From NCBI GenBank assembly GCA_016617855.1, contig JAECUM010004953.1, positions 57,630 to 121,629 on the forward strand: a stretch of 64,000 nt of DNA. The letters run 5' to 3'. The position numbers and the translations under genes are program-made. Under the pieces are notes generated by a model. It made no database searches. It had not been told where the DNA came from and saw only the letters and a program-made list of their open reading frames with translations. This document shows positions 26,301 through 39,800 of the stretch, one piece after another. The DNA comes from Megalonaias nervosa. Taxonomy: Eukaryota > Mollusca > Bivalvia > Unionida > Unionidae. Positions within the stretch are counted from its first letter, which is position 1. Each line of letters starts with the position of its first letter.

Positions 26301-29300
26301 ATGAACACAACTGAAGAAAAAATTAAAATTACAAAATTTAACCAGTCACTTAAACATACAATAGGCATCACAGGAACTAACTTTTCTGATGATGTTGTAG
26401 AAATGGTCAAGGTGTATCCTCTGTGTTCCAGATATAACAGTATGTATATGAGGTGATAAAATCCCCTGAGCTAAATACAAAACTTCAGCCATGAATGTAA
26501 TATAATAACTCTCCACAATATTGAAGAAGCTAGCAAAAACATGTAGCATACAGCAGATCACTAGTGTGGAATTTCAAAGACAAAAATTATTGAAATAAAT
26601 ACCAAATTAACAGTTATCACTATTATCTCTGTGAACACTTTGTATTACCTCTCTGCCACATTCTCTGGAGATATACGGACTGGTGGCACATTCCATGGGC
26701 AGTTGTACCTGCTGCCAGGGAGCCGACGGAAATCAAACTGACAGCAGATCTTGGGATCAGGACCGCAGGTGTGTGGAATATCATAAGAGTAGAAGGGCAT
26801 CATATGACACAGAATGTCTGTTGTTGCTTCACTGTCTGTGTAACAATGAGTAAAATCATTTTTCAGAAGTTCCCACTTTTTTCATGGTAAATATATAGTC
26901 TACACAACTGGCATCTTAAAGATCAGTTACCATGAAGGCCACAAGAAATGAAATTTTTCAGCAAGATTATTTTTCTCCAAGAATACCCAATTACATTTAC
27001 CATAGGATAAGTTCTGCTAACCCCCAAGCCAAGCTCCCGAAAAAGATGCAAGAAATTGGCTTTCTGACTGTATATCACATAGCAGAAGGGAAGTAAATCT
27101 CAAAGATTATCTCTCCTTGTCTCCAGATGCTCCAACCATACCCAAGATGTATATAAGATTAAGCTTGAGCAAAATCCCAAAACTGGATACTCACATTGTG
27201 GAGAAAGATGGGAGGGGCTGATAGTAATGTGATCAGGTAAGTATCCCCAGAAAAACATAATTTAACAAATAATTTCCTTTCTCCACTGAATATAGTTCTT
27301 CATCACCTTTACATCCGAATAACAGAAAATAGGAAGAAGTAAAACAAGAGTGTCACCCTAACAGATTCTACAGCTTCACTTCCCTCGATGGATCAAGCAA
27401 AGTGACTGAGTGAATAAACACCTTCTGACTGCCTGTCAATGGCAACCTATTATTAGAAACAAAACCGGATTAAGTCATCAGTAACAAAACTGTATGCAGT
27501 TTGGATCTATGGACAGGCATTAAACTCACCCATCCTGCTTGCTGAGGCTAGAGCTACCAGGAAGCAAGTTTTATATGATAACAGCATCAGTAAAAACAGA
27601 AGACAGTCTTGAAATGCAACAAATTGAGCTGGTTTAGGACTGATGAAACATTCCATTTAGGAAACAAGCTGAGCAATCTCGGCCAGGAAATGTCAAAATT
27701 GGACTACAGGTCAGCAAGATCCCTGTTAGGGACAATATTTAATCGCCTATATTGTCTGAACATATTGGAAATTATGGAGTAATATCCTTTGACCAAGAGA
27801 GGAACTAGACATGTCTCTTAAAGAAGATAAAGGAAGAAGCTAGCTAGCAGTGGGATCAGTTTTATTGGGAATGATGCCACTGACCATGTACCAACTGCTG
27901 AAAAGTAAATGTTTAAGTAAATTATGTTTCTCTGATAATACTCACATGATCACATTACATTAGGATAACTTTCTTTGTCACCTCCAAATCCAGCCCTCTG
28001 GACAGATGGGAAAAAGTCTTTCTGTCTATATACAGTATATTGACAAAGGGAAGCAACTCTTACAGGTTATCTTCCCTTTCTATCTGCTAGGTACCTACCA
28101 TTATATCATGTTTAAACCAGTTTTATTACTTGAGTAATAACATACGATGCTCACATTACAGAGCAGCATGGAAGGAATTATCTGTAATGTGATCAGGTAT
28201 TATTGGAGAATTATAATATACTAAAATATTTACTTTCTCCATCATTACCTGATCCCATTTTACTAAAAGATGTAAGAGGAGGAGGAAGTGCTGAGCATCC
28301 TACCTCTACCTGTGTCACCCAGTACATCAAAATTACTCGATTAAATGGATGAACTTCTCCTAATGACAATTTATCACAACATGAGACAATTTGTTCATAC
28401 ATGTACTTGGGAGATCCCTGTGAGATTCCGTACTTGATTACTGTCTCACCAGCAAAAGTTCACATGCGATTCCATTGAAAGTGGCAATTCAAATCTGGGT
28501 CAAAGGTATTGCTTTCAAGGATGGGGAGTGGTCACTGTATATGCAGCTACTACCAACCCAACTAGATTCAGTCCTCTCCTTAGTAAGGCCATACCATGCA
28601 AACAGAAAATAGAAAAGGCAGACTGGCATGCCAGTCAGCTGCCTCCGCTATGTCCTGAATTACATTCAAGGTAATGCTCATAAAAGTTGCTCATATTTTA
28701 TGAACTTAAATCTTCATTGTGTACATGAATGTGTGAGAGTTTTGAGTACACTGATTTAATAATGCTTTTTAGCCAATCGGCCAATGCATGTGGGGTTATG
28801 TCGTGGATTCCTTTCTTCAGTGGTAGGAAAAGTCTTTTGCAGTTGTTGTGGATATTGTCTGTGCCTCTCAAGTAACATCTAAGGGTATGTACAGAGTCCT
28901 GCATCTTTGCTTCTCTTGACAGATGGATCAAGGAGACAGAACAAATAGTTACTGTTAGTTGACTAGTGACAGCAAGCTGTTTTTCAGAAGAAACCAAGTT
29001 GTGTCATAAGAATGACTGAACCATCAGAGTAAAACTGCGAGTAGTTTGGATCTACAGGTATCATATATACCTAACTCACTCTGCATGTTGAAGTTAGCAG
29101 TATCATGTATGATACCTGCTTTACTGAGTGTGCATGGATATGTCAGAATGTGTACATAGATATGTCAGAATGTGTGCTTGGATAGGTCAGAATGTGTACA
29201 TAGATATGTCAGAATGTGTGCTTGGATAGGTCAGAATGTGTGCTTGGATAGGTCAGAATGTGTGCTTGGATAGGTCAGAATGTGTACATAGATATGTCAG

Positions 29301-32300
29301 AATGTGTGCTTGGATAGGTCAGAATGTGTGCTTGGATAGGTCAGAGTTGGACCATAAGTCTGAGATTTCCTTGCAGCAGCCAGAATCATCTCTCCCATGA
29401 TGTCTGAATGAATCTGAGACCATGGAACAGTATTCTTTGATTGTGAATGGGTGTAACTTCTTATCTGCAAATAGAAAGAGAAAGAAGTTTGCCAATGGGA
29501 AAAGGGTCCTGAGAGTGGTGTGACTTCACTGACATGACAAATCATTCATATGTTGTGATCCTCTCCAGGACAAAAAGCTCCAAAATCTTTTTCAATCAGG
29601 ACATCCCTAAAAGGAGCCAGGAGTGAAGGTGGAGTTTGTTGGTCATGGATGGATTAGTGGCAGTCTTGACTACCTGAGCAGAGTCGAGGTTGTAATGACT
29701 CATCACTTCACCATGACACTTCCCATCACACACCTTTAAAGTGCAGGACCTTCTAGTTGCTGCGATCCTCTCCATGACTTAATCAGCAAACTGCATTACA
29801 TGCAATTCTCTGCTGACAAAAGCCAGGGTGAAAGCAGAGCTTGTCCAGACACAGATGAAATAACAGCAGCCGCAGCTGTTGGAGTAACTTGGAATTGCCA
29901 TATTTCCTGGCAATACTGAGTAAATTGTTGACCCATGATTTGTCCTGTTGAGAGGAGTTACTCTGCAAATCTGGCCCCTATCATCTGGGGATGAGGTGTA
30001 GGCATACACCCACACTGTCTCTGAGTGGATATCGACAGATACTGACAGCCCAGGCCCATGGGTCTGAGGACGGTGACATGAAGGTGGTTACTTGTGCAGT
30101 TCCACCATGTTGCATTGTTGGTCTGTCCCACAGGAATGACTGATGATGGAGTGACCACTCTATATGAAGGATGACAATGTCATTGAATTGGGCAGTACAT
30201 TAAGCCTGTACATTATAATTCACAGTTCCAGTGATTTTATTTTCTCCATGCACGGAAAACATAGACAATGGCATTTAATGCAATGGGACTGATATGAAGA
30301 GCCTTTTCCTGTATTGTCCACTCACAGGTATCTGTTGAAAAAGTGGTCAGCAAGCGGGACTCCCAGTCTGACAAAAGCTGAGTTCTTTCCGGAAGTATTA
30401 GTGCTAATCAATCTTGGTAAATACCCTTTGCTGTTGAGCTAAAAAGCCTGAAATAGGATGCCAATGAGCTATCAGGGCCATCTGCAAGGGGTGAAAGCAG
30501 AGATGGCCAAGCTGGATGAAGTCTGCTCCTGCACTGAGGAGTCTGAGGAGCTAAAGGAATTCCCTTACCTGTATATATGTACTGGTAACCACTGACTTGA
30601 ATCTCTCAGCTATCTGAGTCGAAGCTGAGTGTGTGTGATTTGGATTTTTAACATAGCTTAAACGATTTTTCAGTCATATCGTTATGAAGTCTGCAGTGTG
30701 GCAATTTATAGTGATGTCTAGTACTGGGGCATTGTGCTGCAGACATGTAGCATGATGTCCCACCAAGTCACATTATCCTAACACTAGGTGGATCAGTCCT
30801 AACACTAACCTCTTAATGCTGAGTGCCTAGTGAGGCAGCTGTTAGTACTGTTTTTATAAGTCTTTGATATGACTCAGCCAGGGATTGAACCCACAATCTC
30901 CTGCATCTGAGGCGGACACTCTACCCAGAAGTTGAATAGGCTTAAATGAGTTAAAAGCTTCATATCCAGCATGTCAAAGTGTTGAGTGGAGACAAGATCT
31001 GCTTTGTCCTCATTTACTAACCACCCAAAACAATGGAATAAAGAAAGGATGGAGTCCATATCCTGAACTATAACTCAAGATTTTCAAGATGGCAACTGCT
31101 GTGGCCAGTATGGCTGTCTGGGCAACACCATTTTCATTTAGAACCAACCATCATAAAAATCTTCTGGTGAAAACCTCATGTCAATGTAATTTTCCATTCA
31201 GAAGGAGTAGTTTTAGTCATGTAACTATGATGTCCACAGTGTGGCAGTTTGCAATATATCTATCGCTCGGGCATCATGCCACAGACTTTTGGCATCATGT
31301 CCCACCCAGTCACATTATCCTCACACCAAGCTGACCAGTCCTAACACTAACCTCTTAATTCTGAGCACCAAGTAAAGCAGCTGTTATACCATTTTTATAA
31401 GTCTCTGGTATAAAACTCAACAGGGGTATGAACCTGCAGCCCCCTGCATCCAAGGTGGATGCTCTAAACACTTAGGCCAAAACAAGTGGTCAGATCACAT
31501 GTAAAGGTTACCCTCTTGATCTATATCTATAAAGATGAGAATACATTTTTGTTGTCTTTTAGGGCGTACTGGATTCAGGGCACATCAGAGATGATTTCCC
31601 AATGTTAGGAGAATCTGGGAATGTATCTGACGGAGAAAAATCTCTAAGTCAAATTTTAGCAATTTTTTGGTCCACTTTTTCAACATGCATTTTGTGATTA
31701 ATATATTCACCTACTGGATAGTACAGCTGGGTACCACAAAAGAGTTTGTACTGTGGTATATTGCAATATTTCTGAACATACTGCAATACATACCATGGTA
31801 TACCACAATTATGTTTGGGGCCAACAAAAATCATGTTCTAAGGCAGGGGCCTGTGACTTTTATAGTTAAATTTCCATCTGTCAATAGCTGGAAAAATGTC
31901 TTGCTAGGATTTATGGAAAAATAAAACCATATTATACAGATTATATTATTTGAAGAAAAAACTAACTTATACTCAGATAAAAGAAAATTAAACATCTCAG
32001 ATCGAAAGAAAACCACAGCCCCTCCCCTAAAATTAAATGGTCACAACCTTATAGTTGATGACTTTACTATGTGTATGCTGACTGTTGTATAAGTTGTAAT
32101 CCAAAAACTGTAACTAAAGCAGGATGATTAAGCTTAAACTGTGGCTGGCACCTTGTAAAAGACATTGTGCTGACATCAGAGAGCTTGCTTATAAAAATGG
32201 GAAGTGTTTACAATGATGGCTACAATTTACAAGCTGTGCTATTAATTTAATAGGCTGAGAACCTTTGAGTGGGATGCCAAAAACTAGGCAAGATATTTAT

Positions 32301-35300
32301 AAGATGGGCCAGAAAACATAATACAGATTTATTCAACAAACAAGAAAATATTTTGTTGACTAAAGAAGTTAAAAAATTCAAACCGGAAACAACTCCTAAA
32401 AATTTTAGATGATTTGCAGTGTTACAAAGGAATATGTGTAGTTAAAACACTAAGATGTGATAGTCAATAACTAAAAAATGACATTCTTTTTCAATCCAAA
32501 ATTTTTCCAAAAGTTGGATTTGCCTGAATATCTTTCACAATTTCCCATTTGGCCACCATGAGATGCATGTCAAACATACCAATAAATGATCATAAATATA
32601 ATTTTATTTGTAATATTCAAAATCAATTTGTGACAAATACAAGTATTTTGTAAAAATATAATGTAACTTTGTCAATCATATTATCATAAAAAAAGAAAAC
32701 ATGCTGCTAATATAATTATATTCTTAACAAGATTAATAAGGAATTTCTTTATATTGCTTACTGACAAACTACTGAAATGCCGGTACAGTAGAAATGTACC
32801 GTGGCATGTACTACTTGAAAAAATACTGCTGCAAACTGGTATGTGTGTAATACTACACACCTCTACTGGATAGCTTGTAATTTCAAGTTTCATTTTATTT
32901 ATACAACAATAGAAACATTCACAGAACCACACTGTTTGCTTATCTGTATCATACAGCCAAAATGTGTGGTTCAGGGAACAATAGAAAAGGTTACAACAGT
33001 TCCAGTATGCTAACAACCTCTAACTGGGGCTTAGTTAATTAATTATAACATTTTTTTTTTTAAAAAATAAAATGTACAACTCAAAAAGATTTTAACATGA
33101 AAATCCTTCAGAGACTGACGGAATAAGCCTGCATGGAAGCTGAAAACCCCCAAAATAAGATATAATATTTGGAGTGCATACATGTCATTGAAATTCAGCC
33201 AGAAATAGGAAACACAAAAGTTTTAAATATCTTCAAGTTCCAATATTTAAATTTTAACCAGAGTTAATTTAAATCATCAAAACTAGGAGACACCAAATTG
33301 AGGTTCTGTATATAAAAAGTGTGGAGAATAAAGATGCTACTTATCACGCCAATAATTCACATACACTTTCTTTGGTATTGGATAATACTACTTATTCAAA
33401 GACAGCTGTGAAAAGAGCATTTGGACCTACCCCACTGTTGTCTCCACATAAACTCCAGTTGTTTTTCTCTGGCTAAATGTTTCTTCACTGAGTAGTGAAC
33501 TCGCTGAATCAGCATATTGTTCAGACCCATCCTGCGCAACAAGTATGCCATTGTGGGTGAGTGACCAAATGGGTCTATGGCCCATCCAGCTGTAGGCTTC
33601 ACACCTTGTTAATATAAATAATCAGCAGCATCAGTCATAATATTTTAGTGGAAAGAATTAAGCATATATGTAACATAGCAATAATATTTAGTAATTTGCT
33701 CATTGGGAACATACATACAGTTTTACAACTTTGCTCTTGGAATGAATAATATTTTCATGAATTTAGTTGTCATACTACCCCCCTACCCCCATTGTTCTAC
33801 AACATACATTATCTTTCACCAAAGATTTAGAAAACCTGGTAAAGATAGATCAATTGGAACTGCATCAGGGAATAGGTAAAAAAAAAAAAAACCCAGATCA
33901 AGATGAGACAAAACCATTTGCATATCATTACAGTTGATTACATATAGTCATATGGGTAAGTTTCCACGTGGGTTTTGAAAATTTTGCCATCAAGTAAAAC
34001 ATCATTACAACAGTAGTTGAGTAATAAAGTGCCAAAATTAATAAAAATAGAACAGTGTCAGGTGGATTGTTTCCAAGATTGTCCCTTTGTAAAAATTTAT
34101 TAATGTGGAAATTTACAACATATGGTAATACAATTAATAGTTAAACCAGAATGTAATCACCTATTACACAGCTGGCTGATAGGAAGTTTTAGAAGGCATT
34201 GACAGCAACTATATACCTTAATTATCATGCAGAAAAGAAATTCAAACAAAAGAACTCTTAACATCAAAATGTAGACTCCTAGGATGTAAAAGATGTGAAA
34301 CAAAAAACAAAAATATTCTTTTCATTGATATCAATGTAGAGGTACTTTAAAAAGCTCATAAAACCAGATATTAATTTTATTTCTTTTTAAAAAAAAAATC
34401 ATTGTTCTTAAAATCAGTCTCAGAAGAATCAATACCCACACCTAGAAGTCATATTTTACTGGGCAAAAGTTACAGACTTCAAGTGACCATGGATGGAGAG
34501 TCAGCATAAACACTGTTAGAATCACAGTCCATGCATCAGTAATTAACTTGATATGCCATTACAGCTTAGGTCCACTCATGTAATTTCTATGCCTGTTCAT
34601 ATTTACAAATCCGTTAACCTGTTGAGGGTAACCTAGCGCAATATTAAATGTATAGTTATTAATATGTAGGTTAGGCACAATATAACATGGACAAATATAT
34701 ATGCACATGAGTTAAACAGAAACACATAAAACCTACGTTAGTAAAGGTTAAAATGTAGGCCAAGGTAGCCATCTTTGGTTGTAAGCATGAAGTGATAAAA
34801 CTGCTGCATCTTATTATCAAGTTTCATCATTCAAACATAAGCAGCACTCAATAAATGAACTTTAAACACAGAATTTCAACAAAATCAATGAAGCATGAAA
34901 TAATGGTCACAGTGATCTGATTTTGCAGTAAGGGTGCAGTACTTATCAAGATGCATTCCTCTGAAAGTTTAATGCTTCTAGAAAGAATAGTATGCACATA
35001 GCATGCCAGAAACTCGTGTAGCTGTGAATGCAGCTCATAATGACAATTTGTATTAGATTGGTACCAGTAAATATGTGTACACTCATCTGATTTACTGATT
35101 AAATCATGAACAGATAAAACAAACAATTTAAGCAATTAAATATGGACAATGAGGGTGAAGTAAGTATCAAGAAGCATCCACATACCATCATGATTCCAGA
35201 TGCCTATAACATTATTTATACAGGATGCAAAACAGTCATGTGGTCATGTCCTCAATGCAACAAAACAGTCATGTGGTCATGTCCTCAATGCAACAAAACA

Positions 35301-36750
35301 GTACACTATACTCCAGCCATGTTGTCATTTTGCAGAAACTATTTTTTCTTCTTTCAGTCATGGTGGAACTTAAATTTGACCTACAGACCCCTTTTCTCAA
35401 ATGACCTTTGAATTTGGACTCAGCCACTATGATTATGTGAGAAAACTTGCCACTAGCTTCACCAGTTGCCCCTGGATTCTTCCTTCACCAGATATAATGA
35501 CTGCCATGTTAAGACAATCAGGGGCCATAACATGAAGAAATAGGCAAAGAATGTTGTGTATATCTATATTATGTGTGTTAATTTTCATGATTATAGACAC
35601 ATAATACTAGCTTCACCAGTTGCCCCTGGATTCTTCCTTCACCAGATATAATGACTGCCATGTTAAGACAATCAGGGGCCATAACATGAAGAAATAGGCA
35701 AAGAATGTTGTGTATATCTATATTATGTGTGTTAATTTTCATGATTATAGATTGTAAGAGTCAGTTAGTAAATAACATTAAATAGCTAATTTTGTTCATG
35801 ATTGTGAGTTTGTACTATAAGATAGTGGGTTTGTACTTTAGGATGAGGTCTTTTTGTTTGGTAAACATGTTATTTTGGCCTTCAACGTTGCAAACTGTAG
35901 AAGAAATCTTGATGACAAATTTGATGGGATTCCCCCTTGAAAAACCAGGTGACCCAATTTCTGATTGTTTAGCTGCTAAAGGACCTTACCTTGTTGACAA
36001 ATAGAATATTATAGAATTGATTATTTTATCCTTGCTCTGGTTCTGAAAAGTGTCAAAGGTTTTCATATATGGGATGCTTACCTGAGAATTAGTTATTCCT
36101 AGTTTAAACATCAGTCTTCATCATTTAGTTGTGTTCAGTTGAAAGAATTTATTTCTGGATTTATTTCAATTATTCAATGGAATTACAGGGTGCTCATGAT
36201 TTATGGATTATTTAGCTGTTTTGCAATTACTGTAAATTTACTGAAAGACATTTTGGACTATATCATTGTCATGCATCAAGACTACTGGCACATCAGCACA
36301 ATAGATCTGACTTCATTCAGAGCACCACTGGAGCTTATTTGGAATACTCTATACTTTTTTACTTGTGATAGAACTTTCAAGACTATTTAGGATTTTATTC
36401 CCTATACTGTTAGTTTCAATTTCTCACTTTGTAGTTTAGTGAAATAAACTATTTATTCAATTGTACAATGCTTCTTGCTTCTCACTCATTTCTGTTACTT
36501 AGATGAAGATCACTGAGTCATAACAATGTCCTCATCACTGAACACACCTGAGATGCTGTTAAGAAAGCTTCACAGCAAAGCTTTGCTCAAGTCTAATTTT
36601 AAATGTGAATGTTAAAGCACTCACAATGTTGATGGATGGAGAACATTTATATGTCCCACACTTACTAAGTAACAGCTGAACATTTCACTTCTTGTACTAG
36701 ACCTTTTACTTTTCCATCATAATTATGACCAGCCTTTTCTCTCTCTGTCT

Positions 36751-36809
<59 letters not shown>

Positions 36810-39800
36810 ATACCCACACACACATATTGAGTACTACCTAAAGTTCCATTCAGCCACTGATGTCCCTCTATCATCTGATCCAGCATGGCAAAGTAGTGAC
36901 TGTTGGCTTCATCATTCATCACCCAACCTCCTGTCACTATTTCCAACTGACCTGACTCTATCAGCCTGAATAATGTAGGTAGATCATTTTGACAGTATTG
37001 TTCTATTTACGATAATCAACACACTGAGTACAGAAATTGTATAGTCTAATCTAGCTGATCTGGATTTGTTATCTGATTATGGTATTTCAGTAATTCATTG
37101 GTAGGAACCATTTGGTGCCAGTCATTCAAGATTTGTGTCCTATACTGGAGCTGAAAACTGAGGGTAGATAGGATTCCTCCCTACATTTGAACAACAGGAT
37201 TATCTAAATATGTCTGGGAAGGCGTAAATAATATTCCACAATTTGTGTCAATTCTGCTGATTTTCTGAAGTGATTATTTTTTAAAAATCAGCGAGAATTC
37301 TGTGATCATTTCTATTTCCTATTTATCTGACAACTGGATCTGTTGAAAGTTTGTAATGGCAACAATATATATCGCGTCAACAAGACCTGACATTGCTTCT
37401 TTGACTTGTACATCATGGACTGTAATCACACAAGTTATGATATATTTCTGTCTCCCATCCCACTTGTGTTCCAAATATTGGTTCATTGAACCATGGCTAA
37501 ACAAAATTCTAGGAATTATAAAAAACTTTAAAAAATCTATCATTTAATTTTCATGGTGAATATGGTGCATGACTTAGCTAAGTAAAGGTCATGTATCCAC
37601 TTTAAGTCAATGTATTCCAGCTTTATAGAGAAGTCTGCAAAGATCATAAAGCACTGTGATTTTTTAAAATTTACCCAACAGAGTTTAATGTATTTTGTTT
37701 TCCAATCACCTTCTTGTAAATGATAACATAACTGAGTTTCCCTTATATTCACCATTTGATAACTGCCAATTTCACCATTGGCACTCTGCTTGTTATGCTG
37801 ACAAGAGGCATTAACTTAGGTGCCCTGATTACCATAGCTCACAGTTTAGTACTGTACCCTGGTCCATAGCACTGCATATCAATGCTATAGGAGTATCAGA
37901 CTCGTTGATTAAAATGCAAATTTTCAAAAAAGTAAATTACGTTTTTCCAAGAATACTTGCCCAATCACATTATGTTAACAATATTAGCCTGCTATCATGC
38001 AAATCCAGCCCTTCTAAAAGACCATCTTATCCTATTTCAAATAGCTACAGGTCAGTAACTCCTGCTCATCACCTCCCCTTGGTACTGCCAGGTGTCACTA
38101 GTTTTTAGCTGAGCAGGATGCTAATGAGGATGCTCGCATGGCAGGATGGTTGGGAGGGTTTTTAAGTAATGTGATTGGTTAAGTATTCTCGGAGAATCAT
38201 AGTTTTACTTAAAATTTGCTTTCTCCTTTGAATGTCCCCAATCACATTATGTTAGGAGAAAAAGTACTAGGAACAGAAAATGCTGCATATCCGACCTATA
38301 CCCAGGGTATCCTTCTGGGGAAGAATAGCTGGATTCTCCATATGAATGATAACCCTTTCTCCTAATAACATGAGCAACACAGTCTGGAATCCCTTGACTT
38401 GTGACTCTTACATACAGCTAAGAAGATGATGTTGAAATCTTCTTACCAACATAATTTCACTGGCAAATCCAGCAAAGCAAACAGACTGTGTTGATTTGGT
38501 TGGGTCTGGTGGTCATCTGTGCTGCTGCCACAGATCCAAGGTTTGCCTCTGTTACACTAATCTCTGAGATAGAAACTCGAGATGGTTGAATGCATATCAG
38601 CCAACAGCTTCCACTATATCTCGGATTAAATGCAAGGCTCACAGAAATGGCTTGAATCGAATGAACTGTATTCTTCATGGTCTTGTGAGACCTCAAAGTA
38701 TGCCAAACATATAACCCACTTCAGCCATGAAGCAAGCGCTTGAGGGGTGATATTCTGTTTCCCAGGTTTCACCAGAAGGAAGAGGCGTTTGCCACGATTT
38801 GTGTGTGTGTTTCAAGTAGTGCTTGAGAGCGTGAACAGGAATTTGCATAACTGCTGCTTTCAACCTGTCTATGGAAGAAAGGGAACAAATGATGACTCTT
38901 TGGCTACCGACGGACGGTAACCTGATTTTGGCTACAAAGCCTGGTTGTGTCAAGAGGACCACTGAATCATCTGATCTGAACTGAAGATAGTACAGGTCAA
39001 CAGGTAGGGCATGTAGCTCCCATACCCTGCATGCAGAATCTAAAGCTATCAGGAAACATGTCTCGTATAACATAAACTTTAGCAAAGTGTGGGCTAAAGG
39101 CTCAAATTTACTCAAACTGAACCATGTTAAAACCCAGGACAGGTTCCATTTTGGAAACAAAGTGAGGGCTCTTGCATGATTGAGATCAAAATTAGCTAAA
39201 AAATCTGAAAGGTCGTTATCATGCCCAATGTCATATCTGTCATGATGCTGTAAAGTGTCTGATATCATAGAGCGGTAGCCTTAGATGGTGATGGGGGCCA
39301 ACTGTTTCTGTTTCTCCTCCAAGAGCAAGAGAAAAAAGTCAGCCAATTGAGGGATTGAGGCACTCTAAGGTCCCTGAAAACATGCCACTTTCCCTTGTAT
39401 GCCTACAAAGCGTAGGGCCTTCTTGCTCTTGTGAGTCTACCCACCAAAGAAGGTTTAAACTGTTCGTCTCACAAGGCTGTCATGATAAAAGCCAAGCATA
39501 CAGAAGAAGACAGTACGGGCAGGGATGGACACTCGTGACCTTGGTTGCTTGAGGAGATTCAGGTTGGCCAGGATCTTCCTGTGCAGATCTATCGCTACAT
39601 CGAGTATATTGGTGACCCAGAACTTCTCATCAGAATCATCTTGCAATTCTGACCCCATAATTTCTGGATTATTTTCAGTATCAGGACTGTGGGAGGGTAG
39701 GCAAAGGCCCACAACCCCTCCAAACTGATTGACAACACATCCACAGCCCAAACTTCTGGGTCTGGAACTGGAAAGACAAACATGGGTAACCTGAGGTTCC

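Noticed and set aside
29128..29346. 22 bp repeats as a CRISPR array
   Set aside because: Units are contiguous without unique spacers, in an animal intron.
36665..36946. Frame with Ser/Leu repeats as part of exon 6
   Set aside because: Only 36838-36965 is exon; the rest translates the (GA)n tract beyond the donor.
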